Shown here piece after piece: positions 1 to 7,807 of a stretch of 11,891 nt of DNA. Within the stretch, counting starts at the first letter, position 1. Each line of letters starts with the position of its first letter. The notes beneath the pieces are model-generated. The model did not search any database, had not been told where the DNA came from, and saw only the letters and a list, made by a program, of their open reading frames with translations. The stretch lies in contig CALIEL010000132.1 of NCBI GenBank assembly GCA_938022235.1, positions 1 through 11,891 on the forward strand. The letters are read 5' to 3'. The stretch is from Oribacterium parvum (lineage in GTDB: Bacteria; Bacillota; Clostridia; Lachnospirales; Lachnospiraceae). A program made the translations under genes and the position numbers.

Positions 1-2556
1 GTAAATCTTCTCATCTGTTGTCTGAGAAGGACGGTCGGTTCCGATGGTCTTGTTTAAGATTGCTTCGCAAGCAAGTTTCGCATCGGCAATAGCCTTTACG
101 ATTACGGAAGCGCCGAAGGCACCGTCTCCTGCAGCGTAAACGCCGGCTACGGAAGTCTCATTGCTTTCCTTCTTTAATACAGGAAGTCCCTTGTCGGTAA
201 CAGCAATGCCGTTCTTCTCGTAGAAAGAACCGTCTACCTTCTCACCGATGGAAGCGATTACGGTATCGCAGGGAATCTCAACCACTTCGTCGCTTTCCTT
301 AACGGAACGTCTTCCGGAAGCATCCACATCGGAGAGTACCATGCGGAGGCAAAGTAACTTACCGTTCTCGTGGGTAAATGGAGCAAGGAGCTCCTGGAAG
401 TTTACGCCTTCTTCAATAGCCTCTTCCAATTCTTCCTGATCCGCAGGCATGTAGCGCTTTGTTCTTCTGTAAACCAGATAAACATTTTCTACTCCTGCAT
501 TTCTCTTCGCAGCTCTTGCAACGTCCATAGCGGTGTTTCCTGCACCTACTACAACAACGTTCTTTCCTAAGTTTACCTTGCCGTCCTGTGCCTTGAAGTC
601 AGCCAGGAAATGAAGGGCATTGTAAGCCTCTCCCTTTTCCAGAACAAGGGGAGCTTCCTTGTGGGCACCGATAGCAACGACTACAGCGTCAAAGTTATTT
701 TCCTTACGGAAAGCGTCAATATCGTTCACTTCCTGTCCAAGGTGGAACTGAGCGCCGTACTGCTTAGCCAGGTTTACGTCCTTCTGAATTTCTTCAGCAG
801 GGATACGGAATCCGGGGATAACGTTCGCTACTACACCGCCGGCTACAGCGTCCTTATCGTAAACATGAACTTCTACGCCTGCTCTTGCCAGGAAGAAAGC
901 GGCAGAGATACCTGCAGGACCTGCTCCGATAACACCAACCTTCTTCTGTACAGCACCTTCCTGCTTTAATCCGGGAAGAACGGCATCATATCCGCCTCTT
1001 GCGGCGATTAACTTGTTGGTACGAATCTGTACGTCTGTCTCATAGTGATTTCTGGTACAAGCAGACTGACAGGTATGGGTACAGATGTTTCCGGTCATGA
1101 AAGGAAGCGGGTTCTTGTCTAAGATAACCTCTAAAGCTTCCTGGAACTTGCCTTCATTTACCAGGCGGCCGTAGCTGGTGATATCCTGGTGAATCGGGCA
1201 ACGGTCACGACAAGGCATGGTATAGCAATCTACCAAAGGAACCTTCTTGTCGGACTTTCTGTTGGGAAGTGGCTTAACAGGCTTTACCAAGTGCTTATCG
1301 CTCTTAGCGTCTGCAATCATCTTCTCCACTAAGGAAAGCTCAACCTTTTCCCATGGCTTTGCCAGGTTCTTCTCTAAAAGCTCAGCCATCTGGATGAAAC
1401 GAAGGTATCCACCGGTCTTTAAGAGGGTGGTTGCCATGGTTACAGGCCAAATGCCGGCTTCCACGATACGCTCAATGTTGAAGTAATCCGCACCGCCGGA
1501 GAAGGAGATACGAAGGCTTCCGTTAAAGTCTCTGGTCAGCATCTTCGCTACAGACATGGAAAGAGCGAAGAGGGACTTTCCGGACATGTACATTTCCTGA
1601 GAAGGAAGCTCGTTGTTCTTCACATCTACAGGGAAGGTGTTGGTAATCTTTACACCGAAAGCCAAGTTTAAGCTCTTAGCCAATTCCTGCAAACGCTTTA
1701 ACATAGGTACTGCATCGCTGTACTGTAAGTCATCCTTGAAGTGGAAGTCTGTGAAGGCGATGTAGTCGTAGCCCATCTCATCTAAGATTGCACGAGCAGT
1801 TTCATATCCTAAAAGGGTAGGGTTACACTTTACGAAGGTGTGCAAATGCTTTTCCTGAATCAGGTAAGAAGCAATCGCCTCAATCTCGGAAGGAGGACAG
1901 CCGTGAAGGGTGGAAACGGTAACGCTGTTGATGATTTCGGACTGAATAGCCTCTACATCTTCCTTGGTCACCTTCCGGAAACGGTCAAGGTTAGCCAAAA
2001 GCCATGCCTTACATTCCTTAAAGATTTCGGTGTCCTTAGCGTCCTTCATCTCATTGATGAAACGGTCTACCTTAGGAAGCTTGATTCCTTCCAGATCATA
2101 TCCTACGGAAATGTTGAACTGGAAAGCGTCCGGATCACCTAAATCGTACTCCTTCGCCATAACCTTACAAGCGAACCAGCCCTTTACATACTCTGCAAAA
2201 GCCTGTGGTACTTCCAACTCTGTGGACCACTCACAGTTGTAACACTCGTCCTCTGCTGTGATACAGGGCTTTGCTACACAAGCTGCCAGCTCTCTACCGT
2301 CCATCTTCTGTACGGTCTTTAACTCGAAGAAACGAGCTCCGCCGTAGTAAGAAGCTACGATGTTCTGAGCAAGCTGGGTGTTAGGTCCTGCAGCGGGTCC
2401 AATCTGTCCTTCTAATTTTCTGCCAAAAAGAGTGTTTGGCTGAAGGTTTTTTGCCTGGTAGCATTTCTGCATACCAAAAACAGCTCCCTGTTGATGCTCT
2501 ACCAAAATACGGTTCATCAATCTGTCAAAGGGAATCGGGGTCATAATATCACTCAT
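1..2556 (-). CDS. ygfK: YgfK-type selenate reductase-like FAD/Fe-S oxidoreductase, 3' end cut by window edge
   Basis: The frame is open from the ATG at 2556 to the window edge, giving 852 codons. E. coli YgfK is about 1030 residues, so roughly 150-180 C-terminal residues are missing. The N-terminal ~420 residues look like a TIM-barrel (dihydroorotate/dihydropyrimidine dehydrogenase-like) domain. Next comes a GltD-like module: a Cys cluster at C444, C449, C453 and another at C492, C496, C500 (Fe-S sites), the FAD loop GAGPAG at 544-549, a second dinucleotide loop GAGNTAMD at 671-678, and the FAD-closing motif GVYAAGDG at 805-812. The start is supported by GGAG six bases upstream of ATG. The family is annotated as a putative selenate reductase subunit and co-occurs with selenium-dependent molybdenum hydroxylases; its true substrate is uncertain, and electron transfer in purine reduction or oxidation is an inference. 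It lies downstream of ssnA on the same strand, about 200 bases away. Confidence 0.93.
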   Translation of the reverse strand, partial: MSDIMTPIPFDRLMNRILVEHQQGAVFGMQKCYQAKNLQPNTLFGRKLEGQIGPAAGPNTQLAQNIVASYYGGARFFELKTVQKMDGRELAACVAKPCITAEDECYNCEWSTELEVPQAFAEYVKGWFACKVMAKEYDLGDPDAFQFNISVGYDLEGIKLPKVDRFINEMKDAKDTEIFKECKAWLLANLDRFRKVTKEDVEAIQSEIINSVTVSTLHGCPPSEIEAIASYLIQEKHLHTFVKCNPTLLGYETARAILDEMGYDYIAFTDFHFKDDLQYSDAVPMLKRLQELAKSLNLAFGVKITNTFPVDVKNNELPSQEMYMSGKSLFALSMSVAKMLTRDFNGSLRISFSGGADYFNIERIVEAGIWPVTMATTLLKTGGYLRFIQMAELLEKNLAKPWEKVELSLVEKMIADAKSDKHLVKPVKPLPNRKSDKKVPLVDCYTMPCRDRCPIHQDITSYGRLVNEGKFQEALEVILDKNPLPFMTGNICTHTCQSACTRNHYETDVQIRTNKLIAARGGYDAVLPGLKQEGAVQKKVGVIGAGPAGISAAFFLARAGVEVHVYDKDAVAGGVVANVIPGFRIPAEEIQKDVNLAKQYGAQFHLGQEVNDIDAFRKENNFDAVVVAIGAHKEAPLVLEKGEAYNALHFLADFKAQDGKVNLGKNVVVVGAGNTAMDVARAAKRNAGVENVYLVYRRTKRYMPADQEELEEAIEEGVNFQELLAPFTHENGKLLCLRMVLSDVDASGRRSVKESDEVVEIPCDTVIASIGEKVDGSFYEKNGIAVTDKGLPVLKKESNETSVAGVYAAGDGAFGASVIVKAIADAKLACEAILNKTIGTDRPSQTTDEKIY

Positions 2557-2698
2557 GGAAATCTCCTTTTCGGGAATTTTGCCCTCCTGCTTAAGATCCT
2601 GCGTCTTCTCCTGATTTACAGGAGGGCTTTTCCCTGATGGGGTATTCTTGCCTGACCAAGAATGGCCCATTAATGTTGCGAACAAAGTTTCCAGAACG

Positions 2699-2722
2699 AA
2701 AAGGGTTCTCAGCTACCCTTTT
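2699..2722 (-). terminator. Hairpin after ssnA, possible weak terminator
   Basis: AAAAGGGT (2699-2706) and ACCCTTTT (2715-2722) form a perfect 8-bp stem with an 8-base loop, about 40 bases past the ssnA stop. On the minus strand the stem ends in only four T residues, so termination would be partial at best and some ssnA transcripts may read on into ygfK. Confidence 0.4.
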
Positions 2723-2724
2723 CT

Positions 2725-2752
2725 TCTATAGAAATACTTTGCTTTTTGTGAA
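2725..2752 (-). promoter_or_regulatory. Candidate sigma-70-type promoter for ygfK
   Basis: On the minus strand, TTCACA (2752-2747, five of six to TTGACA) is followed after 16 bases by TATAGA (2730-2725, four of six to TATAAT). It lies just behind the ssnA stop, so it would give ygfK its own transcript with a leader of about 165 bases. Evidence is motif match only. Confidence 0.3.
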
Positions 2753-2760
2753 ATTCCGTT

Positions 2761-4092
2761 TTAACCGTTAATTTTCTTCTCTAAACGAGCTGCACCCTCG
2801 CGAATCTTGGCAAGGCATCTCTCTTCGTCGATTCCCTGAAGCTCTCTGTTCTTCATCAGAACCTTACCATTTCCGACAGTGGTTACTACGGAACGACCGT
2901 TCATACCGAAGAGCATGTGGCCGTTTAAGTTGCCGGCATTCATCGGTGTTGGCGGGATATAGTCGGTGATGATGATATCCGCAGCTGCACCCTTCTCTAA
3001 TACGCCCAGCTTCTTTTCAAAATAACGGTTAGCGATACGAGCATTGCCCTGGAAAAGCATTTCCGGAACCTCTGCCCAAGCGGCACCCGGGTCTACCAAA
3101 TGATGCTTATGGAGAATATTCGCCACCTTCCAGGATTCTATCATATCATGGGTGTATCCGTCTGTACCTAATCCTGTAAGAATCCCTTTATGTACAATTT
3201 CCATGGTGGGAGGACATCCGCAGGCATTACCCATATTGGATTCCGGGTTGTGTACTACCATGGTATTGGTATCGCGAATCAAATCCATCTCGTGAGGATT
3301 TACATAGATGCAGTGTGCCAGTAAGGTCTTCTCCACTAATACGTCCCAGTCATAGAGTCTGTCTACGATTCTCTTGCCGTGCTCCTTTAAGCAACGGTGA
3401 AGGTCCAGGATATCCTCCGCTACGTGGATGTGGTATCCGATCTCCTTCGGCTTCTCCTTACGGCAAAGCTCCATGGTTTCATCGGAGATGGTAAAGCTTG
3501 CATGCATACCCATCATACCCTTGATGAAGTCATCCTTCAGGGAAAGAGCGTGCTTTGCAAAGTCAACATTTTCCTTGATAGCGGCATGTGCCTTTTCCTT
3601 GCCGTCACGATCGGAAATCTCATAGCAAAGAACGGAACGTACGCCGAAGTCTCTGGCAGCCTCTTCGATGGCGAAAAGGGAACCGGAAATCTCTCCGAAG
3701 GAAGCATGGTGATCGAAGATGGTGGTTACTCCGTTCTTGATACACTCTAAATAGGTAGCTTCTGCGGAAAGCTTGGTTAAGTCGTTGTCCAGATTCCGGT
3801 CAATAGTCCACCAAAGTCCGTCCAGAATCTCCAAGAATCCGTTGGGGTTATAGCCCTTGATGGATAAGCCTCTTGCCAAAGCAGAGTAGATGTGCTCGTG
3901 GGTATTGATAAAAGCCGGGTGAATCACACCACCCTTTGCGTCAATAAATTCCGCGTCTGCGTATTTTTTCTTTAATGTCTCAAAATCCCCGACTTCTACA
4001 ATAGTATTGTCTTCCCAAACTACTGCGCCATTCTCGAAAAAGCTGTTCTTTTCGTCTCTGGTGAAAAGACGTCCATTTCCGATTAAAAACAT
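2761..4092 (-). CDS. ssnA: SsnA-type amidohydrolase (TRZ/ATZ/guanine deaminase-like)
   Basis: This 443-residue protein matches SsnA in length (E. coli about 442). It is an amidohydrolase-superfamily metalloenzyme. H65 and H67 (NTHEH), H223 (HVAE) and D311 (GLGTDG) are the expected metal ligands, and E226 and H260 (LLAHC) fit the catalytic pair of the TRZ/ATZ deaminase group. It also has VHNPESNMGNACG at about 280-292, which is the family's conserved NP-x-SN region. It is cytosolic, with no signal peptide. The start is supported by AAGGAGG eight bases upstream. Relatives deaminate or hydrolyse purine and triazine rings; the exact SsnA substrate is not established, and an amidine or ring-opened purine product is a reasonable inference here. 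It is divergent from the regulator and upstream of ygfK. Confidence 0.94.
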   Translation of the reverse strand: MFLIGNGRLFTRDEKNSFFENGAVVWEDNTIVEVGDFETLKKKYADAEFIDAKGGVIHPAFINTHEHIYSALARGLSIKGYNPNGFLEILDGLWWTIDRNLDNDLTKLSAEATYLECIKNGVTTIFDHHASFGEISGSLFAIEEAARDFGVRSVLCYEISDRDGKEKAHAAIKENVDFAKHALSLKDDFIKGMMGMHASFTISDETMELCRKEKPKEIGYHIHVAEDILDLHRCLKEHGKRIVDRLYDWDVLVEKTLLAHCIYVNPHEMDLIRDTNTMVVHNPESNMGNACGCPPTMEIVHKGILTGLGTDGYTHDMIESWKVANILHKHHLVDPGAAWAEVPEMLFQGNARIANRYFEKKLGVLEKGAAADIIITDYIPPTPMNAGNLNGHMLFGMNGRSVVTTVGNGKVLMKNRELQGIDEERCLAKIREGAARLEKKING

Positions 4093-4190
4093 AGCTCAAT
4101 CCTCCTTTTCTTTCTAAGAGCCCTTGGCTCAGTGCGAAAAATTGTATACAGTTTTTCCTAAAAAAATCGCCGTAAAGCCTTGAAAATTCT

Positions 4191-4227
4191 AGGGAAAAAC
4201 AGATTTGATAGGATTTTATCATTCCCT
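4191..4227. promoter_or_regulatory. Nested dyad, candidate operator
   Basis: AGGGAA (4191-4196) and TTCCCT (4222-4227) bracket an inner inverted repeat, TGATA-6-TATCA (4206-4221). Two nested dyads in the middle of a divergent promoter region are what a dimeric HTH regulator could bind. There is no match to a known operator consensus, so this is a candidate only. Confidence 0.3.
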
Positions 4228-4292
4228 GAAAGTAAATGCAATGGAGAACATAAAAAAATTTTTGGAAGCTAAAAAATTTTTTGAAAAAACCA

Positions 4293-4320
4293 TTGCAAAG
4301 TAAAAAAACCGTGCTAAGAT
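4293..4320 (+). promoter_or_regulatory. Candidate promoter of the regulator-ygeX operon
   Basis: TTGCAA (4293-4298) and TAAGAT (4315-4320) are separated by 16 bases, each matching four of six consensus positions. The site is about 80 bases before the regulator start, between two A-run/T-run palindromes that may bend the DNA. Confidence 0.35.
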
Positions 4321-4398
4321 AGGGGTACATAAAAAATTTTTAGGTAGTGCTTTTTCGATAGATTTTGAAAGCATAAATTCCGGTAGAAAGGAGGGAAA

Positions 4399-5046
4399 AT
4401 GACAGAGGATAGCAGCTTGGAAATGCTGGTGAGTACGGCTCACGGTATTGCCAGACAGTTCGGAAAGGATTGCGAGGTTTGTATCCATGACCTTTCCGTA
4501 AAGGATTTGGAACATACCATCATTTTCATCATCAACGGACATGTGAGCGGAAGAAAGATAGGAGACGGCGCCTCAAAGGTGGTACTGGAAACCCTGGAAG
4601 CGATAGAAAAGGGAGACATCATTGTGGATCATCTGGGCTATCGCACCACTACCCAGGACGGCAGAATCCTAAAGTCCTCTACAGTTTTCCTGAAGGACAG
4701 CACCGGAAAATACCGCTGGGTTCTGGGCATCAACTATGATGTAACCGCACTGATGAATGTGGATGCGGCATTGCAGTCCATTACCACGGTGGAGAGCCAT
4801 GACAGTAACGGGGACGGACAGATTCCTTTGAACGTGAATGACCTTTTGGACAACCTGATTAATCAAAGTGTGAAGCGGATTGGAAAGCCGCCGGCTCTGA
4901 TGAATAAGGAAGAAAAAATCCAAGCCATCCAGTTCCTAAGGGATGCGGGAGCCTTCCTGATTACCAAGTCCGGAGATAAGGTTTCCAATTTCTACGGCAT
5001 CAGCAAATTTACTTTATACAGCTATATTGACCAGAGCAAAAAGTAA
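4399..5046 (+). CDS. YheO-type PAS/HTH transcriptional regulator (DauR-like)
   Basis: This 215-residue protein has the two-part build of the YheO/DauR family. A PAS-like sensor domain spans about residues 8-120 (typical motifs QFGKDCEVCIHDL, GHVSGRKIGD, and GRWVLGINYD-like KYRWVLGINYD). After a linker, a C-terminal helix-turn-helix spans about 165-212, ending in SNFYGISKFTLYSYI, the family's usual recognition region. DauR, a family member, represses D-arginine catabolism genes; no direct function is known for this copy. AAAGGAGG precedes the ATG by about five bases. It is the first gene of the plus operon, 32 bases ahead of ygeX, and divergent from ssnA, so it is probably the local regulator sensing a pathway metabolite. 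Repressor or activator cannot be told from sequence. Confidence 0.88.
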   Translation: MTEDSSLEMLVSTAHGIARQFGKDCEVCIHDLSVKDLEHTIIFIINGHVSGRKIGDGASKVVLETLEAIEKGDIIVDHLGYRTTTQDGRILKSSTVFLKDSTGKYRWVLGINYDVTALMNVDAALQSITTVESHDSNGDGQIPLNVNDLLDNLINQSVKRIGKPPALMNKEEKIQAIQFLRDAGAFLITKSGDKVSNFYGISKFTLYSYIDQSKK

Positions 5047-5078
5047 CAGTATAGTGGCGAAAAAAAGGAGGAATAGCC

Positions 5079-6272
5079 ATGCAGGATTTAAAATGGAAAA
5101 TTAACGAAATGCCAAAGACAGAGGATAAGAATCTTCCTCTTATGTCTATGGAAGAAGTGAAGAAGGCAAGAACCTTCCACGAGAGCTTCCCTCAGTACGC
5201 TGAGACCCCTCTTTGCAAGCTTCCCCATATGGCAAAGTACCTTGGACTGGGCAACATCTACGTAAAGGATGAGTCCTATCGTTTCGGCTTAAATGCCTTC
5301 AAGGTATTAGGCGGCTCCTACGCTATCGCTCGTTACATTGCCGAGGAAACAGGAAAGGACATTTCCGAGCTTCCCTACAATGTTTTAACTTCCGAGAAGT
5401 TAAAGGAAGAGTTCGGAACAGCAACCTTCTTCTCCGCTACCGACGGAAACCACGGAAGAGGAGTAGCTTGGGCGGCTAATAAGTTAAGACAGAACTGTGT
5501 AATCATCATGCCGAAGGGCTCTACAGAGACCCGTTTGAATCACATCAAGGCTGAGAATGCCAAGGCATGGATTTCCGATGTGAACTATGACGAGTGTGTA
5601 AGACAGGCTGCAGCACTTGCGGAGAAGGAAGAGCACGGAATCGTAGTACAGGATACCGCTTGGGAAGGCTATGAGAAGATTCCTGCTTGGATTATGGAAG
5701 GTTATGGAACCATGGCGGATGAGGCTGCCGACCAGCTGGGAGAAAGACCTACCCACGTATTCGTACAGGCCGGTGTAGGTTCTTTGGCAGGTGCTGTAGT
5801 TGGATACTTCGCTAATCGTTACAAGGAGAATCCTCCTATTATGGTTGTGGTTGAGGCTTCCGTTGCAGATTGTCTTTACAAGGGCGCTGTGGCAAATGAC
5901 GGAAACATCCGTATTGTAGACGGCGACATGATTACCATCATGGCAGGACTTGCTTGTGGAGAGCCAAACATTACTTCTTGGGATATCTTAAAGAATCATG
6001 CAAAGGCATTTATCTCTGCTGAGGATATCGTTGCTGCAAGAGGAATGAGAATGTTGAACGCTCCGTTAAAGGGAGACGATCAGGTATTCTCCGGAGAGTC
6101 CGGTGCAGCAGGCTTCGGTGCATTGGCTGCCATCATGTTGCAGGATGACTTCAAGGATTTAAGAGAGAAGTTACAGCTTAACGAGAACAGTAAGGTGCTT
6201 TGCTTCAACACCGAGGGAGATACCGACCCTGAGCGTTGGAAGAACATCATCTGGGAAGCAAAAGAGAAGTAA
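5079..6272 (+). CDS. ygeX: Diaminopropionate ammonia-lyase
   Basis: This 397-residue PLP enzyme is close in length and sequence to E. coli YgeX. It cleaves 2,3-diaminopropionate to pyruvate and two ammonia. K75 in LNAFKVLGG is the Schiff-base lysine (E. coli K77). D122 in TDGNHGRGVAW and D192 in QDTAWEGY correspond to the two aspartates that act on the D- and L-isomers in the E. coli enzyme (D120 and D189). GVGSLAG at about 236-242 is the phosphate-binding glycine loop, and ACGEPN and SGESGA are further family motifs. GGAGG lies seven bases before the ATG. The gene is complete, in an operon with the regulator, and 80 bases before ygeY. In this cluster it would release carbon as pyruvate from a purine-derived diamine. 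Confidence 0.96.
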   Translation: MQDLKWKINEMPKTEDKNLPLMSMEEVKKARTFHESFPQYAETPLCKLPHMAKYLGLGNIYVKDESYRFGLNAFKVLGGSYAIARYIAEETGKDISELPYNVLTSEKLKEEFGTATFFSATDGNHGRGVAWAANKLRQNCVIIMPKGSTETRLNHIKAENAKAWISDVNYDECVRQAAALAEKEEHGIVVQDTAWEGYEKIPAWIMEGYGTMADEAADQLGERPTHVFVQAGVGSLAGAVVGYFANRYKENPPIMVVVEASVADCLYKGAVANDGNIRIVDGDMITIMAGLACGEPNITSWDILKNHAKAFISAEDIVAARGMRMLNAPLKGDDQVFSGESGAAGFGALAAIMLQDDFKDLREKLQLNENSKVLCFNTEGDTDPERWKNIIWEAKEK

Positions 6273-6352
6273 GATAGAACTTCATTTTCAAAGAAACAAA
6301 TTGTGCAACACCCTGGATAACAGGCTTATATATAACTAAGGAGGATATTAGT

Positions 6353-7681
6353 ATGGGACAGTTAAATAAGGAAGTTTTGGAAGAGATTAAGAAGAGAGCG
6401 GAAGGCTATAAGGCTGACATGAGTGCTTTCTTGAGAGCAATCGTAAAGAATCCGGGAGAGTCCGCTGACGAAGCAAAGCACGTTGAGACTATCAAGAATG
6501 AGATGGAGAAGGTTGGCTTTGACGAGGTTAAGGTTGACCCACAGGGTAACGTAATGGGATTCATGGGATCCGGAAAGACCCTGATCTGCTTCGACGGACA
6601 CATCGATACCGTAGGAATCGGAAACAGATCAAACTGGACATTTGATCCATACGACGGATACGAGGATGACACCAAGATCGGTGGAAGAGGTGTTTCCGAT
6701 CAGCTCGGCGGAACCGTTTCTGCTGTATATGCTGCAAAGATCATGAAGGACATGGGACTTCTGAACGATAAGTACCGCGTAATGGTAGTAGGAACTGTAC
6801 AGGAAGAGGACTGTGACGGTCTTTGCTGGCAGTACATCATCAACGAAGATAAGATTCGTCCTGACTTCGTTGTATCTTCCTAGCCTACTGACGGTGGATT
6901 ATACAGAGGACAGAGAGGACGTATGGAGATCCGCATTGACGTGAAGGGTGTTTCCTGCCACGGTTCCGCTCCTGAAAGAGGAGACAATGCAATCTACAAG
7001 ATGGCTGACATTCTTTCCGACGTTCGTGCATTAAACAACAACGGAGATGCAGAGTCTACTTCTATCCGCGGATTGGTTAAGATGTTAAATCCGAAGTACA
7101 ATGAGCAGTGGAAAGAGGCTCGTTTCTTAGGAAGAGGAACTGTTACCGCTTCCGAGATCTTCTTCACATCTCCTTCTCGTTGTGCAGTAGCTGACAGCTG
7201 TGCTGTATCTTTGGACAGAAGAATGACTGCCGGAGAGACTTGGGAGTCTTGTCTTGAGGAAATCAGACAGCTTCCTGCAGTAAAGAAGTACGGTGAGGAT
7301 GTTGTAGTTTCTATGTACAACTATGATCGTCCTTCCTTCACAGGATGTGTATACCCAATCGAGTGCTACTTCCCAACATGGGTACTTCCTGAGGATCACA
7401 AGTTATGTAAGGCTTCCGTTGCTGCTTACAAGGATCTTTACGGTGAGAAGAGAATCGGTGAAGTGGATACAGTGGCAGAGAGAGAGCCAAGACCTCTTCT
7501 TGACAAGTGGACCTTCTCTACAAACGGTGTTTCCATCATGGGAAGAAACGGTATCCCTGTAATCGGATTCGGACCCGGAGCTGAGGCTCAGGCTCACGCA
7601 CCTAACGAGATCACATGGAAGAAGGACTTGGTAACCTGTGCAGCATTCTACGCAGCTCTTCCACAGTACTACTGTGACTAA
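6353..7681 (+). pseudogene. ygeY: YgeY-type M20 hydrolase interrupted by an in-frame TAG at codon 177
   Basis: This is a 442-codon reading frame of the YgeY family (selenium-metabolism-linked M20/ArgE/DapE-like hydrolase), with a single internal stop at 6881-6883. Before it, residues 1-176 carry H83 and D85 (GHIDT), D116 (GRGVSDQLGG), and E151-E152 (VQEED), the expected metal ligands and catalytic base. After it, PTDGG continues in the same frame through SCHGSAPERGD, FTSPSRCAVADSC, and H415 in AHAPNE, the last metal ligand. The stop stands where M20 enzymes have the metal-binding Glu of an EPT motif, so GAG to TAG is the simplest change. A restart at ATG 6923, with GAGG four bases upstream, could make a 252-residue C-terminal piece. 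The start at 6353 has AAGGAGG eight bases before it. It is either a recent nonsense mutation, a sequence error, or read through. Related enzymes cleave amide or carbamoyl bonds of small amino acid derivatives. Confidence 0.9.
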
Positions 7682-7683
7682 GT

Positions 7684-7716
7684 TTTAGAGTCTAAAGTGC
7701 AAATCAGTACTATACT
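7684..7716 (+). promoter_or_regulatory. Dyad plus -10-like box upstream of ygeW
   Basis: TTTAGA-G-TCTAAA (7684-7696) is a perfect 13-base dyad just after the ygeY stop. TATACT (7711-7716, five of six to TATAAT) follows, with no good -35 box at 16-18 bases. The dyad covers the -35 zone, as would fit an activator-dependent or repressed promoter giving ygeW separate control. A small hairpin, AAGCC-ATGG-GGCTT (7761-7774), lies in the leader. Confidence 0.3.
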
Positions 7717-7807
7717 TTTCGGTCATTCCGGAGTAGAGGTGCAAAATAAGAATAAAGATTAAGCCATGGGGCTTTATCGGATAAACACATTTTTAAAGGA
7801 GATTAAA

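Larger units (their letters stand above)
2557..2760 (-). promoter_or_regulatory. Structured leader of ygfK with alternative hairpins
   Basis: This 204-base gap between the ssnA stop and the ygfK start is rich in inverted repeats. Read on the minus strand, GCCCTCCTG (2627-2619) can pair with the close CAGGAG (2613-2608, loop of 5) or with the distant CAGGAGGGC (2589-2581, perfect 9 bp). The two pairings exclude each other. A further perfect 7-bp hairpin, ATTCTTG/CAAGAAT, occupies 2644-2663. The CTCCT stretch is also complementary to the real ribosome site AAGGAG just before ygfK. This could be a cis-acting leader controlling ygfK, or simply an RNA-stability structure. I recognise no known riboswitch class in it. 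Confidence 0.4.
4093..4398. promoter_or_regulatory. Divergent control region between ssnA and the regulator operon
   Basis: This 306-base AT-rich spacer has no gene. From left to right it holds the ssnA ribosome site, a 13-base dyad GAGCC-CTT-GGCTC (4118-4130), the palindrome TGTATACA (4143-4150), which overlaps a -10-like TACAAT for ssnA on the minus strand, and a nested dyad at 4191-4227. It also holds three A-run/T-run palindromes (4252-4263, 4271-4282, 4331-4341), a plus-strand promoter candidate, and the regulator's ribosome site AAAGGAGG. Both transcription units probably start here, and the adjacent regulator is the obvious candidate to bind. Confidence 0.55.

Noticed and set aside
610..969. 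Plus-strand ORFs inside ygfK (also at 248, 1247, 1840 and 1964)
   Set aside because: They are shadows of the strongly conserved minus-strand ygfK frame, which is open throughout.
2557..2760. Purine (guanine/xanthine) riboswitch before ygfK
   Set aside because: I cannot find the conserved three-way-junction core of the purine riboswitch; only simple hairpins are visible.
4219..4542. Minus-strand ORF over the divergent spacer and regulator start
   Set aside because: It is antisense to a well-supported gene, has a low-complexity Phe/Lys-rich product and no ribosome site.
6881..6883. Genome-wide reassignment of TAG to an amino acid
   Set aside because: The GltD-like gene ends with TAG at 11738-11740 at a natural family length, and ignoring it would add a long non-homologous tail. 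The other visible genes use TAA, so one sense-like TAG is better explained by mutation or error.
7766..7807. Upstream ATG start for ygeW
   Set aside because: It has no Shine-Dalgarno, lies in a small hairpin, and adds residues unlike the family. The ATG at 7808 has AAAGGAG at good spacing.
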